Notes: generated by a model not told the origin, from the sequence alone. A stretch of DNA of 54,260 nucleotides from Bacteroidales bacterium (GCA_030528885.1 JAUMXY010000018.1:1-54260); one strand, 5' to 3'; counted from the stretch's first letter, positions 8,785-19,219 are shown. Program-made: numbers and translations.

Positions 8785-9459
8785 TTATTTTGAAGGTGGT
8801 TGGTGCTTAATGAAAGCATTGGCTGTTAACAGCCAATGCTTTTCTTGCAATATGTTTATCTCTTTTTGTAATCTGTCTAGAAACAGTGCTGCATGAGCTC
8901 CGTCCATTTGAGTGTGGTGGAACTGGAATGAAATGGATAGCGTCTTTTTGAACCAATTGCGCTTGTATTTGCCCCAAATCAGAAATGGGTTGTTGAAGAT
9001 GCCGCTATACATGCCGACAGCGCCATCGATGTCATATTGTACCAAGGCTGATGTGCCAATCACCATGCTTTCTGTGATGTCGTGGTTTGTACAGCTTTCT
9101 GCTACTTGCTTTGTAAGTTTCTGATAATGTCGGTTGAAAAGAGATAGGTCATTCACGAATGGAATGTCGCAAGAACTTACTTCTCCCTCTCGATTGGCAA
9201 CAATGGTGTTTACTGCTATGGTGTCATATTGTATGAGTTTGTCGCCGGCGGGTAGCAGATAAAACTCCTTGATGCCGCTTGCCGCTTTGCCAATACAGTA
9301 GCACATCAGCATGTTGAATTTCATGCCTGTTTTGTGGCTGATTTTGACAAGGCGTGAAACATTGAACGTCTTGAAAATGGTGACCATCGGCATGGGAGCT
9401 TTCATCCACATTTCGAAGGCGTATGCTCGGTTGGTGTCTTGGGGATTAACTGCTTTCAT
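8785..9459 (-). CDS. Chloramphenicol acetyltransferase-like (CatA-fold) acyltransferase
   Basis: 224 residues from this start. The active-site motif HHTQMDGAHA near the C-terminus contains the catalytic His and the DG of the CAT/dihydrolipoyl acyltransferase fold, and the N-terminal RAYAFEMW and YCIGKAAS segments fit CatA relatives. It would transfer an acetyl group from acetyl-CoA; chloramphenicol as substrate is not proved, since many chromosomal CAT-like proteins have other targets. The start at 9459 (MKAVNPQDTNRAYAF) is preferred over 9498 because it matches the family N-terminus and lies after the minus-strand promoter at 9514. Oddly, the last 20 or so codons run through a perfect 30-bp palindrome (8813-8842). 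Confidence 0.8.
   Translation of the reverse strand: MKAVNPQDTNRAYAFEMWMKAPMPMVTIFKTFNVSRLVKISHKTGMKFNMLMCYCIGKAASGIKEFYLLPAGDKLIQYDTIAVNTIVANREGEVSSCDIPFVNDLSLFNRHYQKLTKQVAESCTNHDITESMVIGTSALVQYDIDGAVGMYSGIFNNPFLIWGKYKRNWFKKTLSISFQFHHTQMDGAHAALFLDRLQKEINILQEKHWLLTANAFIKHQPPSK
8813..8842. repeat. Perfect 30-bp palindrome in the 3' end of the CAT-like gene
   Basis: AAAGCATTGGCTGTT (8813-8827) is followed without a gap by its exact inverse AACAGCCAATGCTTT. In the minus-strand reading frame it encodes roughly KHWLLTANAF, beyond the conserved CAT fold. It may serve as a hairpin terminator now lying inside the frame. Confidence 0.8.
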
Positions 9460-9506
9460 CTGTGTTTTGTTTTCTTGTACTTCTATTCCAACTATCAATC
9501 AGTATG

Positions 9507-9514
9507 CAAATATA
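9507..9514 (-). promoter_or_regulatory. Promoter -7 element of the CAT-like gene
   Basis: On the minus strand TATATTTG reads from 9514 to 9507, fitting TAnnTTTG. Transcription would start near 9500, about 40 bases before ATG 9459. No clear -33 element was found. Confidence 0.5.
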
Positions 9515-9578
9515 GCAATAAATATGTTGAATGGGGAAATAATTCATAAATCCAGACTCCTAATTCTTATTTTTTTCG

Positions 9579-9586
9579 TACCTTTG
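9579..9586 (+). promoter_or_regulatory. Promoter -7 element (TACCTTTG) of tig
   Basis: TACCTTTGTG matches the consensus, preceded by a T-tract. The predicted leader is about 80 bases long before ATG 9673. Confidence 0.6.
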
Positions 9587-9672
9587 TGCCCGATTTTGAA
9601 TATTGGTGATAGACAAGCGGTGTCTGGTTGCCTAATTGGGGTTTGAAAATCTATAATTATAATCTTAAAAAT

Positions 9673-11004
9673 ATGAATATTTCAGTAGAAAACATTGACA
9701 AGGTGAATGCGGTGATGACTGCCGTAGTTGAGCCTGCCGACTATACGGAGAAGTATGAGAAGGCTATCAAGGACGCTAAGAAGAAAATGAATATGCCAGG
9801 CTTTCGCCCGGGCATGGTGCCAACAGGACTGATTAAGAAGCAGTTTGGCGTTTCAATCCTTGCTGAGGAAGTGAACAAGGTGCTGCAAGAGAGCCTTTTC
9901 GGATATATTCGTGAGAATAAAATCAATATGCTTGGCGAACCTCTTCCAACAGAAGAGAACAATCAGGTGGACCTGAAGGAGGGCGAGAGCTTCACCTTTA
10001 AGTTTGAGCTTGCTATTGCGCCAGAGTTTGAGGTGGCATTGTCAAAGAAGGATAAGATTGACTACTATAATGTTGAGGTGTCTGACCAAATGGTAGAGAG
10101 CCAGGTAGACATGTACCGTCAGCGTGGCGGCAACTACGAGAAGGTGGATTCATACGAGGATAACGACATGGTGAAGGGTACTATCACTGAGCTTGATGTT
10201 GAGAATCCTGTTTCTGCCGAGAACGTTGTTATGTTGCCTAAGTACTTCAAGGATGAAGACCAGAAGAAGCTGTTTGATGGCGTGAAGGTGAATGACATCA
10301 TCACTTTCAATCCTTCTGTTGCATACAACAACAATGAGGCTGAGCTGACTTCTCTCCTGAAGGTGGAGAAGGAGGATGCGCTCAACCATAAGGGTGAGTT
10401 CAACTTCCAGATTACAGAAATCACTCGTTTCGTTCCTGGCCCATTCAATCAGGAGCTGTTCGATACAGTATTCCCTGGCGGTGAAGTGAAGACAGAAGAA
10501 GAGTTCCGTGCTCGCGTGAAGGCGCTCATCGCTGACCAGTTCAAGAAGGACAGCGATTATAAGTTCATCCTGGATGTTCGCAAGTATGTGACAGACAAGG
10601 TTGGCAAGCTGGAGTTCCCAGAAGAGAAGCTGAAGAAGATTCTCTTGGCTAATGTGGGCGATCAGGAGAAGGTGGATGCTCAGTTTGAGAAGAGCATCGA
10701 GGAGCTGACTTGGCACCTGATTAAGGAGAAGCTCGTAGAAATGAACGAGGTGAAGGTGGATGACGAGGATGTGAAGAACATGGCAAAAGAGGTTACTCGT
10801 ATGCAGTTCGCTCAGTATGGCATGCTGAACATCCCAGAGGAGTATCTTGAGAATTCAGTGAAGGAAATGCTGAAGAAGCGCGAGACAGTTGACAACCTGA
10901 TTGACCGTTGCATCGAAGTGAAGCTTGGTGCTGCAATCAAGGAGAAGGTTACTTTGAAGGAAAGCTCTGTTAGCGCTGAGGAATTCAACAAGATGTTTGA
11001 ATAA
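9673..11004 (+). CDS. tig: Trigger factor, ribosome-associated folding chaperone
   Basis: Binds near the ribosomal exit tunnel and shields nascent chains. 443 residues, near the usual size. The N-terminal ribosome-binding domain has MPGFRPGMVPTGLIKKQFG (about 37-55; canonical form GFRxGKxP). The middle part corresponds to the peptidyl-prolyl isomerase region but is divergent, as is usual in Bacteroidota, and the C-terminal part is a helical arm with many Lys and Glu. ATG 9673 is chosen because MNISVENIDKV matches the family start; the TTG frame at 9628 is too long. clpP and clpX follow, as in many bacteria, here with their own promoter. Confidence 0.92.
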   Translation: MNISVENIDKVNAVMTAVVEPADYTEKYEKAIKDAKKKMNMPGFRPGMVPTGLIKKQFGVSILAEEVNKVLQESLFGYIRENKINMLGEPLPTEENNQVDLKEGESFTFKFELAIAPEFEVALSKKDKIDYYNVEVSDQMVESQVDMYRQRGGNYEKVDSYEDNDMVKGTITELDVENPVSAENVVMLPKYFKDEDQKKLFDGVKVNDIITFNPSVAYNNNEAELTSLLKVEKEDALNHKGEFNFQITEITRFVPGPFNQELFDTVFPGGEVKTEEEFRARVKALIADQFKKDSDYKFILDVRKYVTDKVGKLEFPEEKLKKILLANVGDQEKVDAQFEKSIEELTWHLIKEKLVEMNEVKVDDEDVKNMAKEVTRMQFAQYGMLNIPEEYLENSVKEMLKKRETVDNLIDRCIEVKLGAAIKEKVTLKESSVSAEEFNKMFE

Positions 11005-11020
11005 GAAAAAAGGATAATAA

Positions 11021-11074
11021 AAGTTATAAAAAAAAGTGGTGGAATTTTTGTTCTTACCACTTTTTTTATAACTT
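11021..11074 (+). terminator. tig terminator overlapping the clpP promoter
   Basis: The left arm 11021-11040 (AAGTTAT, eight A, GTGGT) and the right arm 11056-11074 (ACCAC, seven T, ATAACTT) form a nearly perfect 19-bp stem with one bulged A. The loop and right arm contain the clpP promoter elements. Confidence 0.8.
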
Positions 11075-11076
11075 TG
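11047..11076 (+). promoter_or_regulatory. Promoter of clpP (TTTG-18-TAACTTTG)
   Basis: TTTG (11047-11050) and TAACTTTG (11069-11076) are 18 bases apart. The -33 element lies in the loop and the -7 element mostly in the right arm of the tig terminator hairpin. It predicts a leader of about 110 bases before ATG 11192. Confidence 0.7.
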
Positions 11077-11191
11077 CATAGAATAGCTGCAGTGTCATGT
11101 GCGGAAAGCATGAGGGGCATTGGGCTAAAGTTCTCAATGAGGAAAACTTATTTTGTGAATTACATATAGTTATTGAAACAATAGAACTTGT

Positions 11192-11860
11192 ATGATAAAC
11201 GATTTTCAGAAGTATGCGACCAAGCATCTGGGAGTGAACAGCATGGTGCTTGACGATGTGATGAAGGCTCAGGCAGGGTATCTGAACCCTTACATTTTGG
11301 AAGAACGACAACTGAATGTTACGCAGCTCGATGTCTTTTCTCGCTTGATGATGGATAGAATCATTTTCCTTGGCACGGAGGTGAATGACTATACAGCTAA
11401 TGTGTTGCAGGCTCAGATGCTCTATCTGGACAGTGTGGACAGCGGAAAGGATATCAGCATCTACATCAATTCGCCAGGCGGTAGCGTGTATGCGGGATTG
11501 GGCATCTATGATACGATGCAGTTTATCAATAGTGACGTGCAGACAATCTGTACGGGCATGGCTGCGAGCATGGCAGCTGTGCTGCTGGTGGCTGGCAAGG
11601 AGGGTAAGCGCAGTGCGTTGCCTCACAGCCGCATCATGATTCACCAGCCGATGGGCGGTGCGCAAGGACAGGCTAGTGATATTGAAATTACAGCTCGTGA
11701 GATTCAAAAGCTGAAGAAGGAACTTTACACAATCATCAGTGACCATAGCCACCAGCCGTTTGACAAGGTATGGGCGGATAGCGACCGCGACTACTGGATG
11801 ACAGCGGAGGAGGCCAAGGAATATGGCATGATTGACGAGGTGCTTGCAAGAAAAGCATGA
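11192..11860 (+). CDS. clpP: ATP-dependent Clp protease proteolytic subunit
   Basis: Serine peptidase forming the tetradecameric chamber of the Clp protease. 222 residues. Catalytic Ser is in GMAASMAAV, His in HSRIMIHQP and Asp in the SDRDYW region near the C-terminal third. The stretch INSPGGSVYAGLGIYDTMQ is the family signature. The N-terminal extension of about 25 residues is longer than in E. coli, as in other Bacteroidota. clpX follows after 33 bases, so the peptidase and its unfoldase are probably co-expressed. Confidence 0.96.
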   Translation: MINDFQKYATKHLGVNSMVLDDVMKAQAGYLNPYILEERQLNVTQLDVFSRLMMDRIIFLGTEVNDYTANVLQAQMLYLDSVDSGKDISIYINSPGGSVYAGLGIYDTMQFINSDVQTICTGMAASMAAVLLVAGKEGKRSALPHSRIMIHQPMGGAQGQASDIEITAREIQKLKKELYTIISDHSHQPFDKVWADSDRDYWMTAEEAKEYGMIDEVLARKA

Positions 11861-11893
11861 TAGATTAGGTGAACGATTAAATATAATTGTGAC

Positions 11894-13126
11894 GTGGCAA
11901 AAATGAATAAATGTTCCTTTTGTGGGCGTAGGGAAGATCAGGTGAATATGCTCATTTATGGAGCAGAAGGATTTATCTGTGACGAGTGTGTGGAGCAGGC
12001 GAGTTCCATTATCCGCGAATCGCAAGTGAGCAAGGGCGGAGACGTCGTCTTGAAAGACCTGCCTAAGCCCAAGGAGATAAAGGAGTATCTGGACAAGTAT
12101 GTGATTGGTCAAGATGCGGCGAAAATCGCGCTCTCTGTGGCCGTGTACAACCATTATAAGCGATTGAACTATAAGGTGGCAGAGGATGATGTGGAACTGG
12201 AAAAGTCTAACATCATTATGGTTGGAAGCACTGGTACGGGCAAGACGCTGCTGGCAAGAACCATAGCTAAGATGCTGCTTGTTCCGTTTGCTATTGTTGA
12301 TGCGACGGTGCTGACCGAGGCCGGTTATGTGGGAGAAGATGTGGAAAGCTTGCTCGTGAGATTGCTGCAGGCGGCAGATGGTGATGTTAAGCTGGCAGAG
12401 AAAGGTATCGTGTTTATTGATGAGATAGATAAAATTGCCAGGAAGAGCGATAATCCCAGCATTACCAGAGATGTTAGCGGAGAAGGCGTGCAGCAGGGAC
12501 TGCTGAAGTTGCTTGAGGGCAGCGTGGTCAATGTTCCGCCGCAAGGGGGGCGCAAGCATCCAGAGCAGAAGTTTATTCAGGTGGATACGAGAAACATTCT
12601 CTTTATCTGCGGTGGTGCCTTCGATGGCATAGAGAAGCGTATCGCTCAGCGGTTGAATACGCATGTGGTAGGTTTTGATGCATCAAGAAATGTGGCTAAG
12701 CTTGATAAGGCGAACATGATGCAATATATTGCTCCTATGGACTTGAAGTCTTTTGGACTTATTCCGGAGATTATTGGTCGTCTGCCGATTCTTACGCACT
12801 TGGAGCCGCTTGACCGGAATGCATTGCGTTCTATCTTGACGGAACCCAAGAATTCCATCGTCAAGCAGTATGTTAAGATGTTTGAGATGGATGGCGTGAA
12901 GCTGTCTTTTGATGACGAGGTGCTTGATTATGTCGTTGACAAGGCTGTTGAGTTTGGGCTTGGAGCAAGAGGCTTGCGTTCTCTGATAGAGACTATCATG
13001 ATGGATGCCATGTTTGAGGTGCCTTCGACTGGGGTCAAGACGTATACGGTCAACCTTGACTATGCAAGAACTCGCGTGGAGAATGCTAATGTATCGGTGC
13101 TAAAAGAGAGCACAGAGGATAGGTGA
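11894..13126 (+). CDS. clpX: ClpX, AAA+ unfoldase of the Clp protease
   Basis: Unfolds substrates and feeds them to ClpP. 410 residues, normal. N-terminal zinc-binding domain with CSFCGRR...CDECVEQ (four Cys, about 7-34), Walker A GSTGTGKT, Walker [11 protein letters not shown], and sensor-2 GARGLRS near residue 360. Start codon is GTG at 11894 ([11 protein letters not shown]); ATG 11903 is the alternative. Close behind clpP. Confidence 0.96.
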   Translation: MAKMNKCSFCGRREDQVNMLIYGAEGFICDECVEQASSIIRESQVSKGGDVVLKDLPKPKEIKEYLDKYVIGQDAAKIALSVAVYNHYKRLNYKVAEDDVELEKSNIIMVGSTGTGKTLLARTIAKMLLVPFAIVDATVLTEAGYVGEDVESLLVRLLQAADGDVKLAEKGIVFIDEIDKIARKSDNPSITRDVSGEGVQQGLLKLLEGSVVNVPPQGGRKHPEQKFIQVDTRNILFICGGAFDGIEKRIAQRLNTHVVGFDASRNVAKLDKANMMQYIAPMDLKSFGLIPEIIGRLPILTHLEPLDRNALRSILTEPKNSIVKQYVKMFEMDGVKLSFDDEVLDYVVDKAVEFGLGARGLRSLIETIMMDAMFEVPSTGVKTYTVNLDYARTRVENANVSVLKESTEDR

Positions 13127-13171
13127 AATTGTTATTTTTAATGGTTTTATTGTACTTTTCTCTCTAAATTG

Positions 13172-13202
13172 TTTGAAAATATAAAACAGATTTATAACTT
13201 TG
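13172..13202 (+). promoter_or_regulatory. Promoter of recQ (TTTG-19-TAACTTTG)
   Basis: TTTG (13172-13175), 19 bases, TAACTTTG (13195-13202): a full match to the Bacteroidota promoter. Leader about 45 bases. Confidence 0.75.
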
Positions 13203-13251
13203 TTGTTGATTGCCAAAAATAAGACGTTAACTCGATAGTATCTGACGCTAA

Positions 13252-15840
13252 ATGGAAAAACCTTCAACACTTCCGCAAGCCCTTAAGTATTATTTCGGAT
13301 TTGACACATTTAAGGGAGATCAAGAGTCCATCATCCGGAATCTTCTTGGTCGTAAGGATACGTTTGTGCTGATGCCTACGGGAGGAGGCAAGTCGCTCTG
13401 CTACCAGTTGCCGGCTTTGCTGATGGAGGGTACTGCCATCGTCATTTCGCCGCTCATTGCACTGATGAAGAATCAGGTCGATGCCATTAAGCATATTAGT
13501 GAAGAGGATGGGGTGGCGCACTTCATCAACTCCTCGCTGAGCAAGGCCAATATCGATCATGTGAAAGCGGATATCATGTCGGGGAAAACAAAGATGCTTT
13601 ATGTAGCTCCCGAATCTCTGACGAAGGAAGAAAATGTTGACTTCTTGCGTCAGGTGAACATCTCGTTTTTTGCTATTGATGAAGCGCATTGCATTTCGGA
13701 GTGGGGGCATGACTTCCGTCCCGAATACCGCAAGATTCGCCCTGTAATCAATTGGATTGCCATGGCACCGATTGTTGAACTGTTTATACCTCGCACCAAG
13801 GTCTCTGTGGTAAGGCAGTTGGCGGAGTCGTATCGTGCCAAACGGCTTGAGCTAGAGGAACTAAATAAGGAATATAAGCAATTCCCCGACCGCTTGGATG
13901 AAGACAAGGTGAATGCTTTGTCGCAGTGTGTTACTGGAATAGCGAGCATTCTTTCTTTCTTGTCAGAACTGAAAGACTTGATTAAAGAGAAGTCCGACAA
14001 GTGTGCGCGTCTTGATGCTAAATTTGTGGAATCGCTTCTCGGTGCGATGCCTTCTGCCCGTAAGAATTATGACGAGCTGAGGAAGAAGGTGGCGGATGTT
14101 CCAGCTGTGGCAGCTCTTCCAGAATTGCCAACAGACGAGGAAATACGTAAGGCTGCAGAGCGGATTTATGATGCCCCTGTAATTGCCTTGACGGCTACAG
14201 CTACGGATAAGGTGAGAAATGATATTAAGAAGAATTTGGGAATCGTCGATGCTATAGACTATAAGTCGTCTTTTAATAGGTCTAACTTGTATTATGAGGT
14301 TAGGCAGAAGACGGCTGAGGTTGACAAAGATATTATTAAGTTCATACGGCAGCATCAAGGTAAAAGCGGTATTATTTATTGCTTGAGCCGCAAGAAGGTA
14401 GAGGACTTGGCAGAGGTGTTGCGCGCAAACAATATCAAGGCTGCGGCGTACCATGCCGGCATGGATTCAAAGGACCGTAGCGACACTCAGGATGATTTCA
14501 TCATGGAACGTGTGGATGTAATCGTCGCAACCATCGCATTCGGCATGGGAATAGACAAGCCGGATGTGCGCTACGTCATCCATTACGATATACCCAAGAG
14601 CCTGGAGGGCTATTATCAAGAAACTGGCCGTGCAGGCAGAGATGGCGGAGAGGGAAAATGCATTACATTCTATTGCCACAAAGACTTGGAGAAGCTTGAA
14701 AAATTCATGAAGGACAAGACTCCTGCAGAGAAAGACATCGGCAGCCATCTCTTGGAGGAAACTGCTTCTTATTGTGAGTCTTCTGTTTGTAGGCGAAAGA
14801 TACTTTTGCACTATTTCGGCGAGGAGTATGAGCTTGCTAATTGCGGGAATTGTGACAACTGCTTGCATCCGAAGACAAAAGTGGAACAGAAGGACAACTT
14901 GCTGTTAGCCTTGCAGGTGATTCTTGCCGTGAAGGAGAACTTCAAGAAAGAATACATTATAGATATCTTGCGCGGGGTGGAATCAGAGATTGTGCTGAGC
15001 CATAATCATGAAAAGCTCGAGCAATTTGGTGCGGGAGCTGATGTGGAGATTACAATGTGGAATGCTATATTCGCTCAGGCAGCACTGGAGGGTTATATGG
15101 AGAAAGAGGTGGAGACTTATGGTGTCTTGAAACTGACAAAGGCTGGCAAGAAGTTTGTCAAGAAGCCTGTATCTTTCATGGTAGTGGAGGATAATGATTT
15201 TGATGATGACTTTGATGATAATGTGGAACAAGGCGGTACAGGTGTGGCTGACGAGGTGCTGTATGCAATGCTGCATGACTTGAGGAAGAAGGTCGCAAAG
15301 AAGCATAATGTGCCTCCGTATGTGGTGTTCCAAGATGCTTCGCTTGAGTCTATGTCGACGCTTTATCCTATTAGCGAGGAAGAGCTGCTCAACATCCCAG
15401 GTGTTGGCGCTGGAAAAGCAAAGCGGTATGGCGAGGAATTCTGCAAGTTGATAAAGAGACATTGTGAAGACAATGATATTGTTCGGCCGACGGATATGCG
15501 GGTGAGAACAGTCGCAAACAAGTCGAAAGTGAAAGTTAAAATCATACAGGCGATAGACCGAAAGGTCAGCCTGGAGGACATCGCAAAAGCGAATGGCCTT
15601 GATTTTGATGAGCTGCTCGATGAGATGGAAGCAATCGTATATAGCGGCACGAAACTCAACATTGATTATTATTTTGAGGAGATAGAGATGGATGAGGATG
15701 TCGTGGATGAGGTATACGAGTATTTCCGCAAGAGCGAGACGGACGACTTGGAAACAGCTCTTGACAATTTGGATGGAGATATTTACGAGGAGGACATAAG
15801 GCTGGTTCGTATCAAGTTTATCAGCGAATTGGCGAATTGA
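13252..15840 (+). CDS. recQ: RecQ-family ATP-dependent DNA helicase with a large core insertion
   Basis: 3'-5' DNA helicase in recombination and fork repair. Seen in order: Walker A PTGGGKS (42-48), DEAH (143-146), the aromatic-rich loop SEWGHDFRPEYR (149-160), TATAT (314-318), motif VI QETGRAGRDGG, a zinc site CRRK...CGNCDNC, winged helix, HRDC domain (about 660-730) and a C-terminal helical tail. At 862 residues it is about 135 longer than usual. The excess is an insertion between INWIAMAP (ends 173) and YDAPVIALTATAT (starts 306), rich in Lys, Glu and Leu and probably helical or coiled-coil. Frame is kept through it. Own promoter and terminator. Confidence 0.93.
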   Translation: MEKPSTLPQALKYYFGFDTFKGDQESIIRNLLGRKDTFVLMPTGGGKSLCYQLPALLMEGTAIVISPLIALMKNQVDAIKHISEEDGVAHFINSSLSKANIDHVKADIMSGKTKMLYVAPESLTKEENVDFLRQVNISFFAIDEAHCISEWGHDFRPEYRKIRPVINWIAMAPIVELFIPRTKVSVVRQLAESYRAKRLELEELNKEYKQFPDRLDEDKVNALSQCVTGIASILSFLSELKDLIKEKSDKCARLDAKFVESLLGAMPSARKNYDELRKKVADVPAVAALPELPTDEEIRKAAERIYDAPVIALTATATDKVRNDIKKNLGIVDAIDYKSSFNRSNLYYEVRQKTAEVDKDIIKFIRQHQGKSGIIYCLSRKKVEDLAEVLRANNIKAAAYHAGMDSKDRSDTQDDFIMERVDVIVATIAFGMGIDKPDVRYVIHYDIPKSLEGYYQETGRAGRDGGEGKCITFYCHKDLEKLEKFMKDKTPAEKDIGSHLLEETASYCESSVCRRKILLHYFGEEYELANCGNCDNCLHPKTKVEQKDNLLLALQVILAVKENFKKEYIIDILRGVESEIVLSHNHEKLEQFGAGADVEITMWNAIFAQAALEGYMEKEVETYGVLKLTKAGKKFVKKPVSFMVVEDNDFDDDFDDNVEQGGTGVADEVLYAMLHDLRKKVAKKHNVPPYVVFQDASLESMSTLYPISEEELLNIPGVGAGKAKRYGEEFCKLIKRHCEDNDIVRPTDMRVRTVANKSKVKVKIIQAIDRKVSLEDIAKANGLDFDELLDEMEAIVYSGTKLNIDYYFEEIEMDEDVVDEVYEYFRKSETDDLETALDNLDGDIYEEDIRLVRIKFISELAN

Positions 15841-15846
15841 AAAGGT

Positions 15847-15884
15847 GGAGAATGGGGCTGTTGTTGCTCCGTTCTCCTTTTTTT
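15847..15884 (+). terminator. Terminator after recQ
   Basis: GGAGAATGGGGC (15847-15858) pairs with GCTCCGTTCTCC (15866-15877), allowing two G-U pairs, followed by seven T. Confidence 0.8.
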
Positions 15885-15903
15885 ATGTTAATAAATGCAT
15901 TTT

Positions 15904-15931
15904 CTTCATTCTTCATTCTTCATTCTTCATT
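15904..15931 (+). repeat. Tandem 7-bp repeat (CTTCATT x4) in the guaB promoter region
   Basis: Four perfect copies of CTTCATT in a row, ending 9 bases before the guaB -7 box. The usual -33 position (about 15918) falls within the repeat. Confidence 0.9.
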
Positions 15932-15935
15932 TTAA

Positions 15936-17450
<1,515 letters not shown>

Positions 17451-17517
17451 TAAAAGCAGACAAGAAGAGGGTGGAGGTTTGAAGGCGGTAGCACCATGGC
17501 CGGAAGCTTGCCAATAG

Positions 17518-17590
17518 ACCGTACCCCTCGACTACGACATACCGTACCCCTCGGGTCCACTTGAGTGGACCCGAGGGGTACGGTTTTTAT
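17518..17590. repeat. Three-module palindromic repeat, copy 2 (probable guaB terminator)
   Basis: A short module ACCGTACCCCTCG (17518-17530), ten bases, then a perfect 21-bp stem 17541-17561 / 17564-17584 with core ACCCCTCGGGT and a 2-base loop, followed by TTTTTA. On the plus strand this fits a rho-independent terminator 90 bases after guaB. Same family as the elements at 4636 and 43204. Confidence 0.85.
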
Positions 17591-17737
17591 TTGATGAATA
17601 TAAGGCGCTGTCTGTTGCTGTGTGATGCGATGGCCGTTTCTTCGCCCAACTTGACAAAATGACGGGAATAATTGTTAAAAAAGTATTATGGGGACGATTA
17701 CCATGTGTGCGTGAGGCTCTTTTTCGTTAGTTTTTTG

Positions 17738-17745
17738 TATCTTTG
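17738..17745 (+). promoter_or_regulatory. Promoter -7 element (TATCTTTG) of the envelope chaperone operon
   Basis: TATCTTTGTAG fits the consensus, with T-rich sequence upstream but no clean TTTG. Leader about 27 bases before ATG 17778. Confidence 0.6.
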
Positions 17746-17777
17746 TAGCTAAATTTTAAACGAAGAAATAGAAGTAA

Positions 17778-19217
17778 ATGAAAACGATAGCTTTATTTAT
17801 AGCTTCTTTGGCGATAGGCATGTCTGCTGTGGCGCAGACAGATGATCCTATTGTTATGAAAATCAATGGTAAGAATATCACAAGGAGTGAATTTGAATAT
17901 TCCTTTAACAAAAACAACTCGGATGGCGTGCTGGATAAGAAAACAGTGGAAGAGTATGTGCCTCTGTATGTGGATTTCAAACTGAAGGTTGCTGAGGCTG
18001 AACGCCAGCAGATAGATACGATAGCAGCCATACGTAAAGAACTGAATAGTTACAAGGAACAAATGGTGTTGCCAACCATTGTGGATACAGCTTATATTGA
18101 GCGTGAAGCTCGTCGGACTTATGACAACACAGCTGCTCGTTTCGGAGGCGAAGACTTGTTGACCGCAAGCCATATTCTTGTGATGATGAGGCAAGATGCC
18201 ACTGCTGAACAGCAGGCGGCTGCAAAGGCTCGCATTGACAGCATTTATGGCGCGCTGAAGGCTGTGCCGAAAGAACAGCTTGCAGAGCGTTTCGCTGCTA
18301 TGGCAACGGAAAAAAGCGAAGATACGGGCTCTGCTCGACGTGGGGGTGCATTGGGACAGTTCGGCAGGGGCATGATGATTCCCGATTTTGAGAATGCCGC
18401 ATTTGCCTTGGCTGCTGGCGAGATGTCTGCTCCAATCAAATCTACGGTAGGGTACCACATCATTTACATGACGGAACGTCATCCTTTTGAACCTTATGAA
18501 TTCCATCGCGAGAATATTATAAAGTTCCTTGAACAGCGTGGCATTCAAGAGATGGCAGCAAATGCCTATCTGGATTCGTTGGCTGCAAAAAAGGGAATGG
18601 CGCGAGCAGAGGTGATAGATGAACTGCATCAGGATGTGATTGAAAAGGATGCTGAATTGAAGAACCTTTCTCAGGAGTATTATGATGGAACGCTCATGTA
18701 TGAGGTGGCAAAGAAGGATGTTTGGGACAAGGTGATAGATGATGTTGCTGGGTTGGAAGCGTATTTTAAGAGTCACAAGAAAGATTATGCATGGGATGCT
18801 CCTCGTTTTGCTGGAATTGTTATTCATGCAAAAGATGAGGCTACCTTGGCTCAGGCAAAGAAGATACTGAAGAAGGTGAAAAAGGAAGAGGATTATGCGA
18901 CAGCGGTAGTCGAGGCTTTGAATAATGACTCTGTGAAACTGGTGCGTATTGAAAGAGGCTTGTTCAAGCAAGGAGACAATGCGTTCGTCGATAACATGGT
19001 TTTTAAACAAAATACGGAGACGAAGCCAAAGGAGGCGTTTCCTGTAGCTGATGTTTATGGTAAAAAGGTGAAGAAGCCACGTAGCTATGTGGATGTTCGA
19101 GGACAAGTGACTACGGATTATCAGAATGCATTGGAGAAAGCTTGGGTGGAGGAACTGCGTAAGAGATACTCGGTCGAGGTTTTTGATGATGTGGTAAAAA
19201 CGGTAAATAAGCATTAA
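17778..19217 (+). CDS. Periplasmic peptidyl-prolyl isomerase, PpiC/SurA type
   Basis: Secreted folding factor, 479 residues. Signal peptide MKTIALFIASLAIGMSAVAQ is cleaved after about residue 20. An N-terminal chaperone segment is followed by a parvulin domain (about 130-235) with TASHILVMM, GGALGQFGRGMMIPDFE and STVGYHIIYM. The C-terminal half is helical and may be a degenerate second domain. Directly followed (2 bases) by a SurA-like gene, then an OstA-like gene, so the operon probably serves outer-membrane protein and LPS transport. Substrates are not known from sequence. Confidence 0.88.
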   Translation: MKTIALFIASLAIGMSAVAQTDDPIVMKINGKNITRSEFEYSFNKNNSDGVLDKKTVEEYVPLYVDFKLKVAEAERQQIDTIAAIRKELNSYKEQMVLPTIVDTAYIEREARRTYDNTAARFGGEDLLTASHILVMMRQDATAEQQAAAKARIDSIYGALKAVPKEQLAERFAAMATEKSEDTGSARRGGALGQFGRGMMIPDFENAAFALAAGEMSAPIKSTVGYHIIYMTERHPFEPYEFHRENIIKFLEQRGIQEMAANAYLDSLAAKKGMARAEVIDELHQDVIEKDAELKNLSQEYYDGTLMYEVAKKDVWDKVIDDVAGLEAYFKSHKKDYAWDAPRFAGIVIHAKDEATLAQAKKILKKVKKEEDYATAVVEALNNDSVKLVRIERGLFKQGDNAFVDNMVFKQNTETKPKEAFPVADVYGKKVKKPRSYVDVRGQVTTDYQNALEKAWVEELRKRYSVEVFDDVVKTVNKH

Positions 19218-19219
19218 AC

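Noticed and set aside
11066-12664. A 532-codon open frame antisense to clpP and clpX
   Set aside because: Spans two certain genes and their gap, with low-complexity His/Leu-rich translation. Shadow of the real genes.
17793-19214. A 473-codon open frame antisense to the PpiC-type gene
   Set aside because: Matches the span of the sense gene almost exactly and shows no family motif.
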